DNA of 64,000 nucleotides from Pegea sp. RAD2-039 (Eukaryota > Chordata > Thaliacea > Salpida > Salpidae). Every line of letters starts with the position of its first letter. Positions within the stretch are counted from its first letter, which is position 1. A program made the translations under genes and the position numbers. The stretch is taken from NCBI GenBank assembly GCA_034620365.1, contig JAQGEQ010000048.1, positions 806,001 through 870,000 of the forward strand, written 5' to 3'. This document shows positions 51,757 to 63,896 of the stretch, one piece after another. The notes below the pieces were generated by a model that did not search any database, was not told where the DNA came from, and saw only the letters and a list, made by a program, of their open reading frames with translations.

Positions 51757-54700
51757 ATGGCGATGCTAATAAAGAAACAAATCTTAAAACATTTATCAAA
51801 GTAAGTTGTTTTATTCTTTAAACATCAACTAAGCTAAAAACTAAATCAACCTAAATTTTCATTCATAAATTCTTTAGATTTGCAAAAAATCTTTCTGCTG
51901 ATAGCATCAATCTCAGTACATTCAAAGGAGAAGGAGAATTATTTGATCTTGATTTAGACCCATGCGCAATTCAAGATCTTGTAAATTTGCCAACATGGTT
52001 GAAAATAACACAAGCGACTTGTAACAAAGTTACTGTAAAGGTAAGTTTTTTTACAATCTCATCATATGTTAATATGATGTTTTTTTCTCAGATTCCTTGG
52101 ACTAAGCTAGGACATTCACCTATTACAATTGTGTGTTGACAATAAACTTTTCATAAATAAGTTGTGAAATAAATCAAAACATTATTTTAGATTCTTGATT
52201 CAGTAGATGTAATCATGGCAACATGTGAGAGGCCTAGAGCTCCAAATGGTCCCTCACCTATTCAAGCATCTTCTAGGTTTAAATGAAAATGTTTTTTGTT
52301 GAATTGATTGATTAAATTTGATGTAAAATAGTGGTGGTGATGCAAGTTATGGAATTATACAAAGAGTCTTAGAAGGAATTGCTCTTAGAATAGACTCAAT
52401 CAACGTCAACTTTATTTCAACTGTGTTCAAAGCCGAGTTTCAGGTGAAATAATCTTAATAAAGAAGATGAGGTTGATATTAACATGTGTACAATTTGGTA
52501 AGTAGTTGGCGCAGTTAGTTGTAGTAAGCACAGACCCAGAAGGAAGACCTAATGATCTCAGAAATACCCGAATTAATAATAGAGAAGCAAAACAAGTAAC
52601 AATAATCAAAGTGATCAACATTTGTATATTTTTTAATTGTTTATTTGCTTAGGTATTGACCTTCAAAAAACTGTCATGGCAAACAATGAGAATTGTGATA
52701 GATACAACACTTTCCAACAAGCACTCAACTCCTATTAGATTGATAACAAATAAAGCTCATGTTCAAATCACACTTCGTAGGAAGGTCTCTTTCTCATCTC
52801 ATCATTCATCAACATCACTAAATAAATCTTCAATTTTACAGACAACTGATTTATCTTTGATTGCTTCTCGTTTACATTTAAAATTTGATGACCTACAGTG
52901 GATTTTCACAATCTCACAATTACATTCCGCAATGTTATGTGTGAAATCAATTAAAGATATTATCGAAAAATCCATTAAACAACAACCTCAAGTAGTTGAT
53001 CTTACCAAACCACATACTTCAACTTCAACTTTTTGGCTACTTCATTTATTAGGAAGATGGCATGATGCCAGGAAGCCGACAGACCATGAAACCGGATACT
53101 ATGTCACAATCTGTTAATAGCGGCGATGTTAATTTTGTGAAACATCTGATATACGAGACTTCATTTCATTTTGATTTGGAGAAAATGAATTTGGTGATTT
53201 GTGATGATAATACAAGTAGTGATGACGTCAGCATTTTATAAACTTTTTTTGAAGCTGTTTTTATCGCAGATGATTCTAATACGAATGGAAACGGAGCCTT
53301 ATTAATCACTTTGAAGCAAATCGAAGCTGATCACTATCCCAGCCACAAAGCAGGTAGATTTGCTGAGTCATAGCATCTTGCTGATTTGCTGAGTCATAGC
53401 ATCTCGCTGATTTGCTGAGTCATAGCATCTCGCTGATTTGCTGAGTTTTAATATTTTACATCAACAAGTTAACTCAGTTTAGAAAAAGTTTATTTTCTGT
53501 CCGATTGAAATTCATCTTTTGATCCAGGAAAGAATCGAAACCATTTTCGTAGCTATAATGCAACATTGGAGTCACGTGACAAATGGGCTGATGAAATAAT
53601 CTCGAAATTTCGAGAAAATTTCATCCATTTAAAAAAGAACATTCGCAAAAAAACAGCACCCTCTAGTGGTCAGATTCTATTTTTCTATCTTTTCTCTTCA
53701 ACAACATCTTCATCTTTCAGCCTCTTCTGCTATCAGCTCATCTAAACTTCTTGAAAGCTGCTTCATCCTCCGACTTGGTGATCTGATAATCGGCCAGGTA
53801 TCTCACCTCACACTGCTCTCTTCCAACCTCTAAGTCACGTGTGTAGGTGACGTCATCATCTGACAACAAGCGACGGAAAGAGGAGGACTTTATCTCATCA
53901 CAGAAACCTGAGCTTCATCTTCCCGAGGACTCCCCAGTCTTTTCACTTCAAATTACCAACTACTTTTATCCTGATCATCGAGACTACCCAGGTATGACGT
54001 CACTACTAGTAGTAAGCTTGCTGATGACGTCACCATCGTTGCAGCACCTCACAACAACATCTATTTGAGTTTGTGTGCACCACTCATCAACATTCACATA
54101 CCAACTTTGTTGTGGTGTCATCAACTTGCTACTTCTACTATCCAATCAGTTAGAAGCATGCTTGCTGATCTAGGCTTGCAACGTCATACTGATGACGTCA
54201 TCGATGACGAACACACCGATATTAGAATTAAAGTATTGATGCCTAAGGTGGGAATAGATCTTGTAATATGTTTCCTCCTCCTTCTGATCTGATATTTGAT
54301 CTTGTATCTTCATCTTGATTTTGTATCTTGATCTTGTATCTTCTTCTTGATCTTGTATCTTGTATCTTTTTCTTGATCTTGTATCTTCTTCTTGATCTTG
54401 TATCTTCATTTTCTTCTTGTATCTTCTTCTTGATCTTGTATATTCTTCTTCTTCTTGATCTTGTATCTTAATCTTACTTTGATGCAGATTTATCTTCCTT
54501 TTGAAGACCTTGTAGATGAAGACTCACCAGACGGAATCGAGATACTGATTTCAGAGCTATCAGGTAACATCTTCCTCATCTTCTTCCAACAAACTCTCAT
54601 TTGTTGACTTCAGTGACAAATTGTCGCTTCGGTAAGAACAGTTCCATTAGGTACTTGAGGTCGCTTCTCGATAAGATGGACAGTTGCCATCTCAACAAGT

Positions 54701-57700
54701 AACTTTCAATTATTTATTTTCAAATTTTACATTTCTCCTGTTGTCATAGCAACCGAAGCTCGTTTCCATCTCGCGTCGAAGACTTTCCAGCTGTCAGTGA
54801 AACTTTGAAGAAGTATGCAAATCAGTTCGGACTGTCCCGCAAGGCATCCAAAATGACCGGTCAGTGACTAATCAAGTAGAGGTGGTCAGCTAATTTGGTG
54901 GTCTTTTTCAGCCATGGCACTGAAGTCATTGGCATGTGAGGATGTGTGGTCTGTGTGGGTCCGACAGATCTGGTGCGACTTCATCAAATACAAGATCGAT
55001 GGAGATCTAGATGATCCTAATGATGTAAGAGCGTTTAGAAAAGTGAATTCAAAAAAGAAAGAAGAAAAAGAAAGACAATTATTCATTGATTCATTTCCTT
55101 TAAATATTTGGATGGCTCAAAAACAATCGAAACAAACTCATGAGAAGAATATGAAGTTATTTGGTTATTATCAAACTAATTGTGGTTTGTTGCTACCTCA
55201 TCATCTTCATTCATCTACAAGTTGATATTTCTCTTTTAGAAAGCAGCAAAGAAGCAGACACAAATATCTTGATGCACTCAGAGAAGGTTTCTCTTCATCT
55301 GTAGTCGAATTTCTTATTTTTATTTAAACTTTTTTTAGGCGGTCAACTTAAAACTAAATCATCATCAGCTGATTTCTTTGTTGAAATTATCTCAACATTT
55401 ACAAGAACTTGTTTCAAATTTTGATCAAAGGTTTCTGCTGATTCCTTTTTTTCTACTTTTAATCATATTTAAACAGCTTGCAGTATTTGTAGAATGTAAT
55501 TGAGCAAATACTTGCTTGGTTGGTTAGACAATTGTATATCTTGTGACAACTCCTTACTTCAATAATTTTTCACAACATTAAATATTTGTATTTACCGTAA
55601 AAAAAGAAAGAGAAAAAAGGAAAATAGTTGAATTTCCTGAAAGTAATTTCATTTAGTGATATAAAAAGTCGAAAGTTCATTTAAGTTTTGATGACTTGCA
55701 TCCTGTTGGCAAAACCTCTCATCTAATAATAAACAAAATCTAAACTTGCATCCACTTCATCTACGGATTATGCAAATGAGTTGAATGACAATTTTCAATC
55801 ATCTTTCAGCAATTCACTTGAAGCAACTTCACCTTCCTTGGGACTTCGATTCTTACTCCCTACTCTTAATCTTCACCTAGTGTTACAAGAAGTCCCAAAT
55901 AAACCATCTCAAACTGATGACGTCATCCCATTTGCAGCTCCACTCCATTCGAGAACTTCATCGATGACGTCATTAGCTTCAGGTAAAGCTCCGATCATCT
56001 GAAGATCGATTCGAAAGTCTTTCATGCAGTACGTCAACCTTTCTTGTCGGATTCTTCGGACACAATTAGCATATTGGGTGATACGTCATCAACTACGTCA
56101 TCAATCTACTTCCACAACCCGGAAGCGACAAGTGAGGAGCAGATAGTTGATGTTACAATTGATAAATGTCGAAACTACTTCCAGACAAACTTCCATCGAC
56201 CACCGCCACTTCTGCTTCCGCTTCTGGTAACTTCTCGTTGCTATGGAAACGAAACCTTTCATCAATCACGACTAAATCGTTAGCGCCATCTGGTGACGAG
56301 GAAAGGTATCTGTGAGTTGCTCCTGTGTGGCTCAAATCTCATTTGATATCCTGTAACAGTGCAAGTGCTCTTCAGTCGTTCAACAATGACGTCATTGAAG
56401 CGACATCTTCATCATCAGAAGCAAATGATTCGCTCGATCAATTCGTCTTTCTTGATTTGAACGCGGAAGAACGTTCAATCGCGCCCTCTAGTGTTGATTC
56501 TCATAGACGTTTGTCATCAGGAACTGTCATAGATGAAAAGTGAGTAGTTTCTTTTAAAGATCATTTTTAGATCTTCTTCTAAGATCACCTCGAGATCTTC
56601 TGGGATCATTTTGGGATCTTTCTTTTTTTAGTGAACCGTCAAAAGTCACTGAAGTAGCGCCGCTGACGTCATCGACTGACAATGAAGCCAACATTAACCT
56701 TATATCGTCGACGACCACGTTGCCAAGCAACAAAGATGAAAGCTCTCAAACTGAAGAGAATAGTAAAGATGAAAAAGTGTTTCGATCATAAACTGAAAAC
56801 TTTCATTTCTTATTTGAAATTTCTCGGTAGGTTTCGGTTATTTGTTTGTCAGTTGAAAATGGAATCGAACTGAGTTTTGATTCGAATGAAACTTACACGA
56901 ATCTCATCAAGTTGATTGCTCATAGAATTATTCTAAAAGAGTTTGGAAACATGAAAATACAACGAGCTAATGCTTTCTTGTCATCAAATAGTAAAATTGT
57001 TTCAACTCTAATCAACTTTTTATTATTTCATTTATTTTTGTAGCATCAAAATATGAAGAAAAAAAGATGAAGAACCCAGAAATTAGAATGAAGTTTTCAG
57101 TTGATAATCAGGACTCGAAATTCTTAGAAATGATTGGTTCAAATATCAACCAATCAATTTCTATTTCCACATTGACTAACTTAGGTGAGAACAAACTGTT
57201 GAGCTTCATAACTCCCAAAAGAGTTGAAGATCAGAAGTGATTTTAACATTTCTAAGATGATTTTGAAGAGCTGAAATCTTTTTAGGGTCTTTTATGGAAG
57301 ATGATACCGAAGCTGAAATATTCCCGATGAAACTGAACTTCACAGACATCGATCTTCAATTGAAGGTCGATTTTTTCTATTTCAATTTCCCATTTGATTT
57401 GATTTGTTTTTAGGATGATTCAGATCCGATCTATTTAAAAGAAAAAATTGCTCCTCCTCTTCAGATGATCGTTCATTCTGCAGATGTAGTCCGAACACTA
57501 GATGGCGCTTTTCATATCTCAAGTAATTCATCTCAAATTGCAAAAATTTTGAAGCAAAGAACTCGAAATTGTATCTCAGCTTCAACCAACTCACAAAAGA
57601 AAGATGAAAAATCAGCTGAAGCAGAATCCTTAGTGGATCTTTCGACTCCCAGCACAAGTTCAAACCACAACACGGTTGTCATGTCAACAAAGATTATTGA

Positions 57701-57905
57701 AGAAAATGAAGAGTTAAAAGAGAAGTTGAACGAGATGATGCTGGAGCGGGAGTCTCTTTATTCAACGATTAGAATGATGCAGGTTTGAAAGATCATTTTA
57801 CGTCGATCTTCTTCATCTGAAATTTTTTTTGATGATCAGGATGACTTGATGAAGAGCGAAAGTGAACGAAGTAAATTACAACAAAGATTGTTGAAGATCA
57901 AATGA
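51757..57905 (+). CDS. BLTP3: BLTP3-type bridge-like lipid transfer protein (UHRF1BP1 / SHIP164 family)
   Basis: Chorein/VPS13-related lipid transport protein acting at membrane contacts on endosomes. Thirty-one exons: 51757-51800, 51878-52040, 52092-52130, 52191-52276, 52332-52443, 52506-52595, 52653-52784, 52842-52991, 53053-53215, 53270-53353, 53528-53668, 53721-53797, 53847-53991, 54045-54247, 54488-54563, 54614-54698, 54750-54859, 54912-55184, 55240-55286, 55339-55430, 55810-55982, 56030-56131, 56185-56226, 56284-56305, 56360-56539, 56632-56762, 56853-56990, 57044-57184, 57286-57365, 57414-57782, 57840-57905. They sum to 3,756 nt, or 1,251 aa, shorter than the ~1,450-aa vertebrate proteins. 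The N-terminus (~1-115) is a chorein domain ('IKKQILKHLSKF', 'INLSTFKGEGEL', 'LPTWLKIT', 'RPRAPNGPSPI'). Later blocks 'VWSVWVRQIW', 'FIDSFPLNIWM' and 'IFPMKLNFTDIDLQLK' match the family, and the C-terminus is a coiled coil (~1195-1250). Exons 21-26 are low-complexity Ser/Thr-rich and the least certain. Confidence 0.9.
53359..53446. repeat. 26-bp tandem repeat in BLTP3 intron 10
   Basis: Unit starts at 53359, 53385, 53411 and 53437 give three full copies plus 10 bases. Each unit carries TTTGCTGAGTCATAGCATCT, and copies differ at one position (CTTG versus CTCG). It contains an AP-1-like TGAGTCA once per full unit. Confidence 0.95.
54295..54476. repeat. Imperfect minisatellite of CTTGATCTTGTATCTT units in BLTP3 intron 14
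   Basis: Roughly 20-bp units built from TCTTGATCTTGTATCTTCTT repeat about nine times with variation. This pyrimidine-rich block inflates an intron that otherwise would be of the usual ~50-60 nt; the splice acceptor is at 54485-54487. Confidence 0.9.
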
Positions 57906-59835
57906 TTGAATTACTTTTTATTTATTTTGATGTTTTTATTTATTTTATTTATACTTTGTTCGACTTTCTATTGGCTGCTTACTTCGCAATTGTAGTTTCC
58001 AAAATATTTTTTGGAAATTAATAAATTAATGAGAATATTCTATGCAAAAACTACAAATTGCATCATATGAATATAAAAGCCATTTAAACTCTTTATATAA
58101 ATTTGTGGCATACTTAATTAGTGAAATTAATTTTTCCTTTTTTTCAAACTAAAATAAGATCTTCTGCTGCTCCTACATTTGATCAGTAAATGAAAATATT
58201 TTCACTTTTGTAGTCTTACTTCAATTCAGTAAAAAAGTTTTTGGGCGAGTCATTCAAAATGATGGAAAACTTTTTATTGAAATTGTTTACTTAATTTCAG
58301 AAACAAAGCAGTTTTTCTGGTGAAAATTTTTTATTGAAATTTACTTCAAACTTTATATTACTTAGCATCTGTCTGCGTAGTTTTTGCAATTTAGATTACT
58401 AATGTGATGTTTGAAGCAGTTATATTCAAAATAGTTTTCTACTTAGCGCAAAATCGACAACAAATTTAAAATGATTTTTGGAATTATTCAAGCTCTATAG
58501 TGAAGCTATAATATATAAGTTGTTGTAGTTTAAAACACTGTTGTAGATTTGAGTATCATTTTTTACTCGTTTCTGGTTTTTAAGATTATTTACATAGAGG
58601 TATAAGTTGTCATTTCTAAGTTGTCTATGTTGGCAAACAAACTCTAACTTAAAGTATTAGCTGAAATAGTTGAAACCAGTGTGAGGCACAGCAGCTGAGA
58701 ATTAGTTAAATACTTTAAATTGCCAAAACTTTTCGCTCGAAAGCAGTGCTCCATAAAAACGGTATTTTCATGTTATATAGAAAACTTTTGCAACTAGTAA
58801 GTGAAGCTTGAAAAATGACTCGTTTCAATATTAGTTTCTAAGCCTCTTAAAAAAGCTGAATCGGGCTATAAAGCAATTGTAAAACATCAAAAGGAGTTTT
58901 CAGCTCCTAAAACTGTTAACAACTTAAGCAAAAGTAAAAATTTTGAAAATTCTATTTTTTAAAAAGTGAAAAATTTGTCCTAGATTTTTAAAGTGGCAAA
59001 AAATTATTCAACTTCTTCATCGTAATATTTGAAAAGATCAACACTTAAATAAAATTACTGTTTTAACAAAGTAGAAAAAGATTTTCGAATTTAAGTTAAT
59101 ATTACTTGATAAATGTTTAAAGAATCAAATTTTTTCATAAAAATTTTTTTTAAAGATAAATATTATTATTGATGTTTTTAACGAGAAATTGTTTATCAGC
59201 ATTAATTCAAATAATTTAATAATTTTGAAGTTTTCATTAAGTCAAAATAGTCAAATAACTCACACAAGGAAATTCAGTAAGAAAGTTAAAATTTTATTTG
59301 AAATCTATCTTTGTAAAAATCACATTACGTTTAAAAATAACTTAAAGTGTTTATATTATTTATTTTGTTTTATATTCTCTTAAGACTTTAAAATACATCT
59401 CTACAATTAAAAGCAAACAAATGAAGTTATTAATAAAAAATGAAAATTAAGTATTTTTATTATGTTTTAATTAATATCCAATTTTGTTATTATCTTAAAA
59501 AGATTTGTTAAAATACGATAAACTTTAGAAATATCAGTGAGTACAAATAAAAGCAAAAATATAATTAAGAAAAAATAATAGCATATATATAAGGTTACTA
59601 AATAATTTTTATTAACTAAAATAACTGCTTCAGATGATTTTTGAAAAACTATTTTTGTATCAAAATAATATAACTATTTTCAACTGTAAGTAAGAAATAT
59701 ACTTATTTAATATTTATATGATAATTCCTTTATATTAAAAAAACCTATTGTCTTTCCATATAGAACTAATTTGATTAACTTTTATAGTAGTTTGATGATT
59801 TCAATTAAAAATCAAATCTTTTTTATTTGAAGAAC
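57906..59835. other. Intergenic between BLTP3 and dolichol kinase
   Basis: AT-rich, both flanking genes on the + strand. It holds the BLTP3 3' UTR and the DOLK promoter. No gene or named repeat seen. Confidence 0.5.
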
Positions 59836-61350
59836 ATGGAAAATTATTTTTTGGCTGCTTCAATTGCTGTTTTGTTTTCTAAATTTAATATTATTGGGTA
59901 TAATTTAAATGATCTACTAATATTTATCTTATATTTTACAATATGTATAATCATTCAAGAATTGCCAATAATAAAACGAAGTTTTTTGGAGGATTTACTG
60001 AAAAATAATCAAAGAAAGTTTTCTAGTACTAACTTCATTTATGGTTATATAATATATTTGTTTTGTGTAGCTTCTACAACTAATCCTTTTGAAGAAAAAC
60101 ATTTTTATACAGCATTTTTATGCAATATACTTTTGCTCATTATATTTCTATACTTGAAGTTTTCCTTTAAATCTTATCTTTGTATTTTTACTACTGTTAG
60201 CTTATTTTGCTTGCTGAACTATTTGGCATCCACCAAACCAAATACATTAGATCTGATGAGTCAAAACACTACTGATGTGTTTATAGCAATTTCCATATTC
60301 TTTATTACATTTGTTGTATTATTTTTTTGTACTTCTAACAGCTTTTCATTTGGCGAAACTGTTATTGTAAGCCACATGGCTATGTCAGTATGGATTAGTG
60401 CATTAGACATGAATTTAATTAACTTTTTCATGAATCATTTTATAGAAAATGAATTTATAAACTTTTTTGTTATTTTTGTTTTGAAATTGACTCATATTCT
60501 TTTTGTTAGTTGTTCTTTTGCTACACATATCTTTTTCAATTCAACTAAAACATTTTATTCTACTATTATAATTGTTACAATGATATATTTCATTTTTAAT
60601 TGGAATATCATTCCAACACTTATTCAGTTAAGTCTACACTTTTTGATGAAACAATATCCTTATCGACAATTATTATTTTGCTATTGGATAATAGTTTTTC
60701 TTCTGTGTCTTATTTATACAACTTTTATGCTACCAAATCATACAAATAAGAGTTATAAAAAATCTTTAACAGTTTACAGAAAAGGTTTTCATCTTTTTTT
60801 ACTATTAGTATACACTCCAGGACTTTGGTATGATCCGTTACTTTTAATCTTCTTTTCTGTAATAGTCACATGCATATTCATAGTTTTGTCAATTATAGTT
60901 GCCTATAATATCAAACCATTTGGAAATAAGTTAAGAAAAAATTTGGAGCCTTATACAAGTAAACAAGATACAGGAAAATTTATTTTTACTCCAGTATACC
61001 TACTTCTTGGTGCTTCGTTTCCTATTTGGCTAGATTTTATGAAAAATCAAAAATACAGCTTTAATATTTCAATATCTGGTTATAGTGGGTTACTTGCTGT
61101 TGGTATAGGTGATGCTGCCGCTTCAGTTATTGGTTCTAAGTTTGGAAGATTCAAAATTCTTTCTACAGAGAAGACTGTAGAGGGAGCAATCGCCTCAATA
61201 ATATTTCAGTTGATTAGTTTCTATTTATTTGATTTAAAATTTCTTACATGGCATATTATATCTGTAATTATTACTTCTTTTGCAGAAGTATTTACTTCTG
61301 AAATTGATAACCTTGTTCTTCCTATTTTTATGTACGTATTTCTTCAATAA
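59836..61350 (+). CDS. DOLK: Dolichol kinase
   Basis: CTP-dependent phosphorylation of dolichol to dolichyl phosphate, the lipid carrier for N-glycosylation, in the ER membrane. A single exon; the first ATG is at 59836-59838, giving 504 aa (human DOLK is 538 aa). The frame is open nine bases further upstream but has no ATG there. The chain is almost entirely hydrophobic with more than ten potential membrane segments. The conserved C-terminal CTP-binding region is present: 'KGFHLFLLLVYTPGLWYDP', then 'GIGDAAASVIGSKFGR' and 'STEKTVEGAIAS'. Intron absence is normal here, since vertebrate DOLK is also intronless. It is convergent with ASH2, with 144 bp between stops. Confidence 0.95.
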   Translation: MENYFLAASIAVLFSKFNIIGYNLNDLLIFILYFTICIIIQELPIIKRSFLEDLLKNNQRKFSSTNFIYGYIIYLFCVASTTNPFEEKHFYTAFLCNILLLIIFLYLKFSFKSYLCIFTTVSLFCLLNYLASTKPNTLDLMSQNTTDVFIAISIFFITFVVLFFCTSNSFSFGETVIVSHMAMSVWISALDMNLINFFMNHFIENEFINFFVIFVLKLTHILFVSCSFATHIFFNSTKTFYSTIIIVTMIYFIFNWNIIPTLIQLSLHFLMKQYPYRQLLFCYWIIVFLLCLIYTTFMLPNHTNKSYKKSLTVYRKGFHLFLLLVYTPGLWYDPLLLIFFSVIVTCIFIVLSIIVAYNIKPFGNKLRKNLEPYTSKQDTGKFIFTPVYLLLGASFPIWLDFMKNQKYSFNISISGYSGLLAVGIGDAAASVIGSKFGRFKILSTEKTVEGAIASIIFQLISFYLFDLKFLTWHIISVIITSFAEVFTSEIDNLVLPIFMYVFLQ

Positions 61351-61494
61351 CATTCCATTTTATTTGTTATGTTTTATTTTCAATCATTCAATTCATCTAT
61401 ATCTTTGTGAAATTTTATCGAATTACATTAATTGTTCAAAAAAATTGATATTTGAAAAAAGGCAATATCGACAATATGTGAATAATTTCAACTC

Positions 61495-63896
61495 TTATCG
61501 ATCACCATCAACTTCTAGAGCAGCAGCATAAACTAGATCAGATAAGGAAGATTCCATGATGGTTTCAAATGCTCTTTCACTCATAGCTTTGAATTTGTTA
61601 TTTGTAGGAGGGTATTTAAAGTTTGGTCCAAAATTTACAGATATATTCGCATTTTTGAATAAAGAAATGCATGGGTAGTAGGAACCTGAGTTGACTTCTC
61701 CTAACCAAACTTTTCCTTGAGAGATACCGTTTTTATAGAATTCCATGAAGCTACCTGCAAGTGGTTTCAGCTTCTTTTCAGCAGCTTCTAAGTCATCCTG
61801 AAATTAAAAAAATAAAAATCTATTTTCAGGATTAAAACAAGCAAAATATAGCTTATGAAATTACAGAAGTTTTTCCATTAAGAAGAAATATAAATTAAAA
61901 AAAGCAATTTGAACTTTTCTGTAACACTAAAATAGAAAACTGATAAATCACAGTGACATGGTTTTGTAGTTGGTTTGGATAGAAAATTTGTTGCAATGAA
62001 GACAGTAAATGATTACTGAGGAATTTGACAAACCTTAACTTCAAAGTAAAAGAAAGTTTTGAATTTAATAAGAGCATTTTCTTTGCAAGTATCGCATAAT
62101 TTCTTTGGTTTATTAGTTGGTGGAAGGTATATATAGAAGCCTAAGACGTCTCCTTGACTGTAAGGTTCTCCGTAATGTTTACCTTTACTCTGGTGGAATC
62201 TACAATAACATTCAAGTACAGTTTACAAGAAATATGTATAATGAGAGAATATCTTTCAACCTGGTTCCTTTTTTGCTTCTCCAAGAATAACCAAATTTGT
62301 CATAACCTAAAGGTGCTTGTAAATTGCCCAGATTTTGCGACCAGCCGATTCTTGCAGCGGATTTGACTGGTAGGTCTGTGACAGTTGCTTCATAGTACCA
62401 TCCTCCTTCAGTAACATAATGAGATGCCCTCACCATCGCATATCCTTTCTCGCCAATAACTGAAAGTCTATCTTCAGACATTTTCATAATGGATGCCCTT
62501 AATTAAGAAAAATAAAACATTAGAAAGCTTGATGTATTTTATAAACCAATTTTATAGTTATCAGACTAAAACCACTTTGAATGAGAAAAATTGATCACTC
62601 ATGCTCTAATCTGTTTCAAATAATTGCCGTGCACAACTTAGTTTTAAAAAATCTAATAAGTTTAAAATAAATAAGAAACATTTGACTTTCTCAAACTTGT
62701 ATACAAGTATTTGTTCAAAAAACAACAAAGAAATTCAATGAAAATAGTCAACGAGTGAACCCTAAAACTTGTTGAACTGTTCTCAATATGAAATATAATT
62801 TGGGTACTGGCAAACTCATAGTTTTCTGTGGAATTCAGGGGTTGAAAAAAGAATTATTTTTGATTAGTTGAAACAGTTTTATTAGAAAGGAATTTGCTGA
62901 CTTTGTTTGATAGAGATGTCTCTACACACATCAAGACAATTACGTTGATGTGATATAATTGTTGACCCATTTTTAAAATTCAGATATTTTACAAACATAA
63001 TTTTAAGAACGTTAAAAATAAATCACAAAATATAAAGCTAAGTTAGAATCGATGGTTACAAGAGTGAATCTAAGACTTGATCAAATTAGCAGATTAAATT
63101 CTAAAGTGAAATTGGGCAGCTGAACTTTGCTTAAAACTTTTTCTTGTAGGCAACGTTGAAACTTTTAATATAAGAAAATAAATCCATAACAGTGATTTGT
63201 GATATTTTCTATCAGATGAAAAATCATTTAGTAACTGCTTCAGACTAACCTATCATGTAAAGCTAGTAGGACTTTTCCAGGCAACCATCTTCTGTATTGT
63301 TTAGATGGTATTGCATAGCAAGGTTTTGCTGCTATATCTGTTTCAGGCTCAGTATCAGGAATATAAGGATCAGGTTCAGCTAGGACATATCTATACCCAT
63401 CTTTATTAAATGGATGTTCTAAAGGATAACCATGAGAAGGCAAACGCTGAAAAAATTCAATAAAGATAGTGTTTAAGCTAGAATGACCAATTTTATTTAC
63501 AGCATCAATACATTGCATGGTTTCTATTTATGATAAATCTATAATTATAACTTCTTATAAACATAAATATTAAATATTAGTAGTAAAATAAGATTTATCA
63601 ACTTTTTGATAGTTGATAAAACAAAATCTAAACTTAAATTTGTCAACATTATTCTTATTCAAATCTTCAACTTAAAATCATTTTGCTAAAATAGATTATC
63701 CTTTAAACATAAAGATACAAACCTGTTTGTATGGAATTTCTACTTTATTTTTCTTATTGGTGCTTGAATTTATATTATCTTGATTTTTCTTTCTTTTTCG
63801 AGGGCCTCTTTTGGCCATATTTAAAGAATTATTTACCATGACAGGTGGTGGGGCATTATTAAATTGTGAATTCATTTTTCCAATACTTAACAACTT
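61495..63896 (-). CDS. ash2: ASH2-like subunit of SET1/MLL histone H3K4 methyltransferase complexes (5' part missing)
   Basis: WRAD-core subunit that, with RBBP5, stimulates SET1/MLL methylation of H3K4 in the nucleus. Five exons seen: 63723-63896, 63250-63446, 62261-62497, 62034-62199, 61495-61797, with phases closing and TAA at 61495-61497. The coding part in the window starts with a basic linker ('[12 protein letters not shown]'), then '[20 protein letters not shown]', 'VLLALHDR', and the SPRY domain ('[20 protein letters not shown]', '[20 protein letters not shown]', 'SWRSKKGTR', '[12 protein letters not shown]', '[10 protein letters not shown]'). The protein ends in a 'LEVDGDR' tail after the DPY30-binding-type helix '[12 protein letters not shown]'. 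The N-terminal PHD/winged-helix part must lie beyond 64000: 63896 is a splice acceptor border in phase 0, not a start. Intron 2 is 752 nt. Confidence 0.93.

Noticed and set aside
53041-53117. Read-through end of a 153-codon frame after BLTP3 exon 8
   Set aside because: Family alignment stops matching at the donor after 52991. The 53053-53215 exon in another frame carries the conserved 'ETSFHFDLEKMNLVICDD'.
59827-59835. Upstream extension of dolichol kinase starting at TTG
   Set aside because: TTG is not a usual start in animals; the ATG nine bases downstream is in frame and precedes the first membrane segment.
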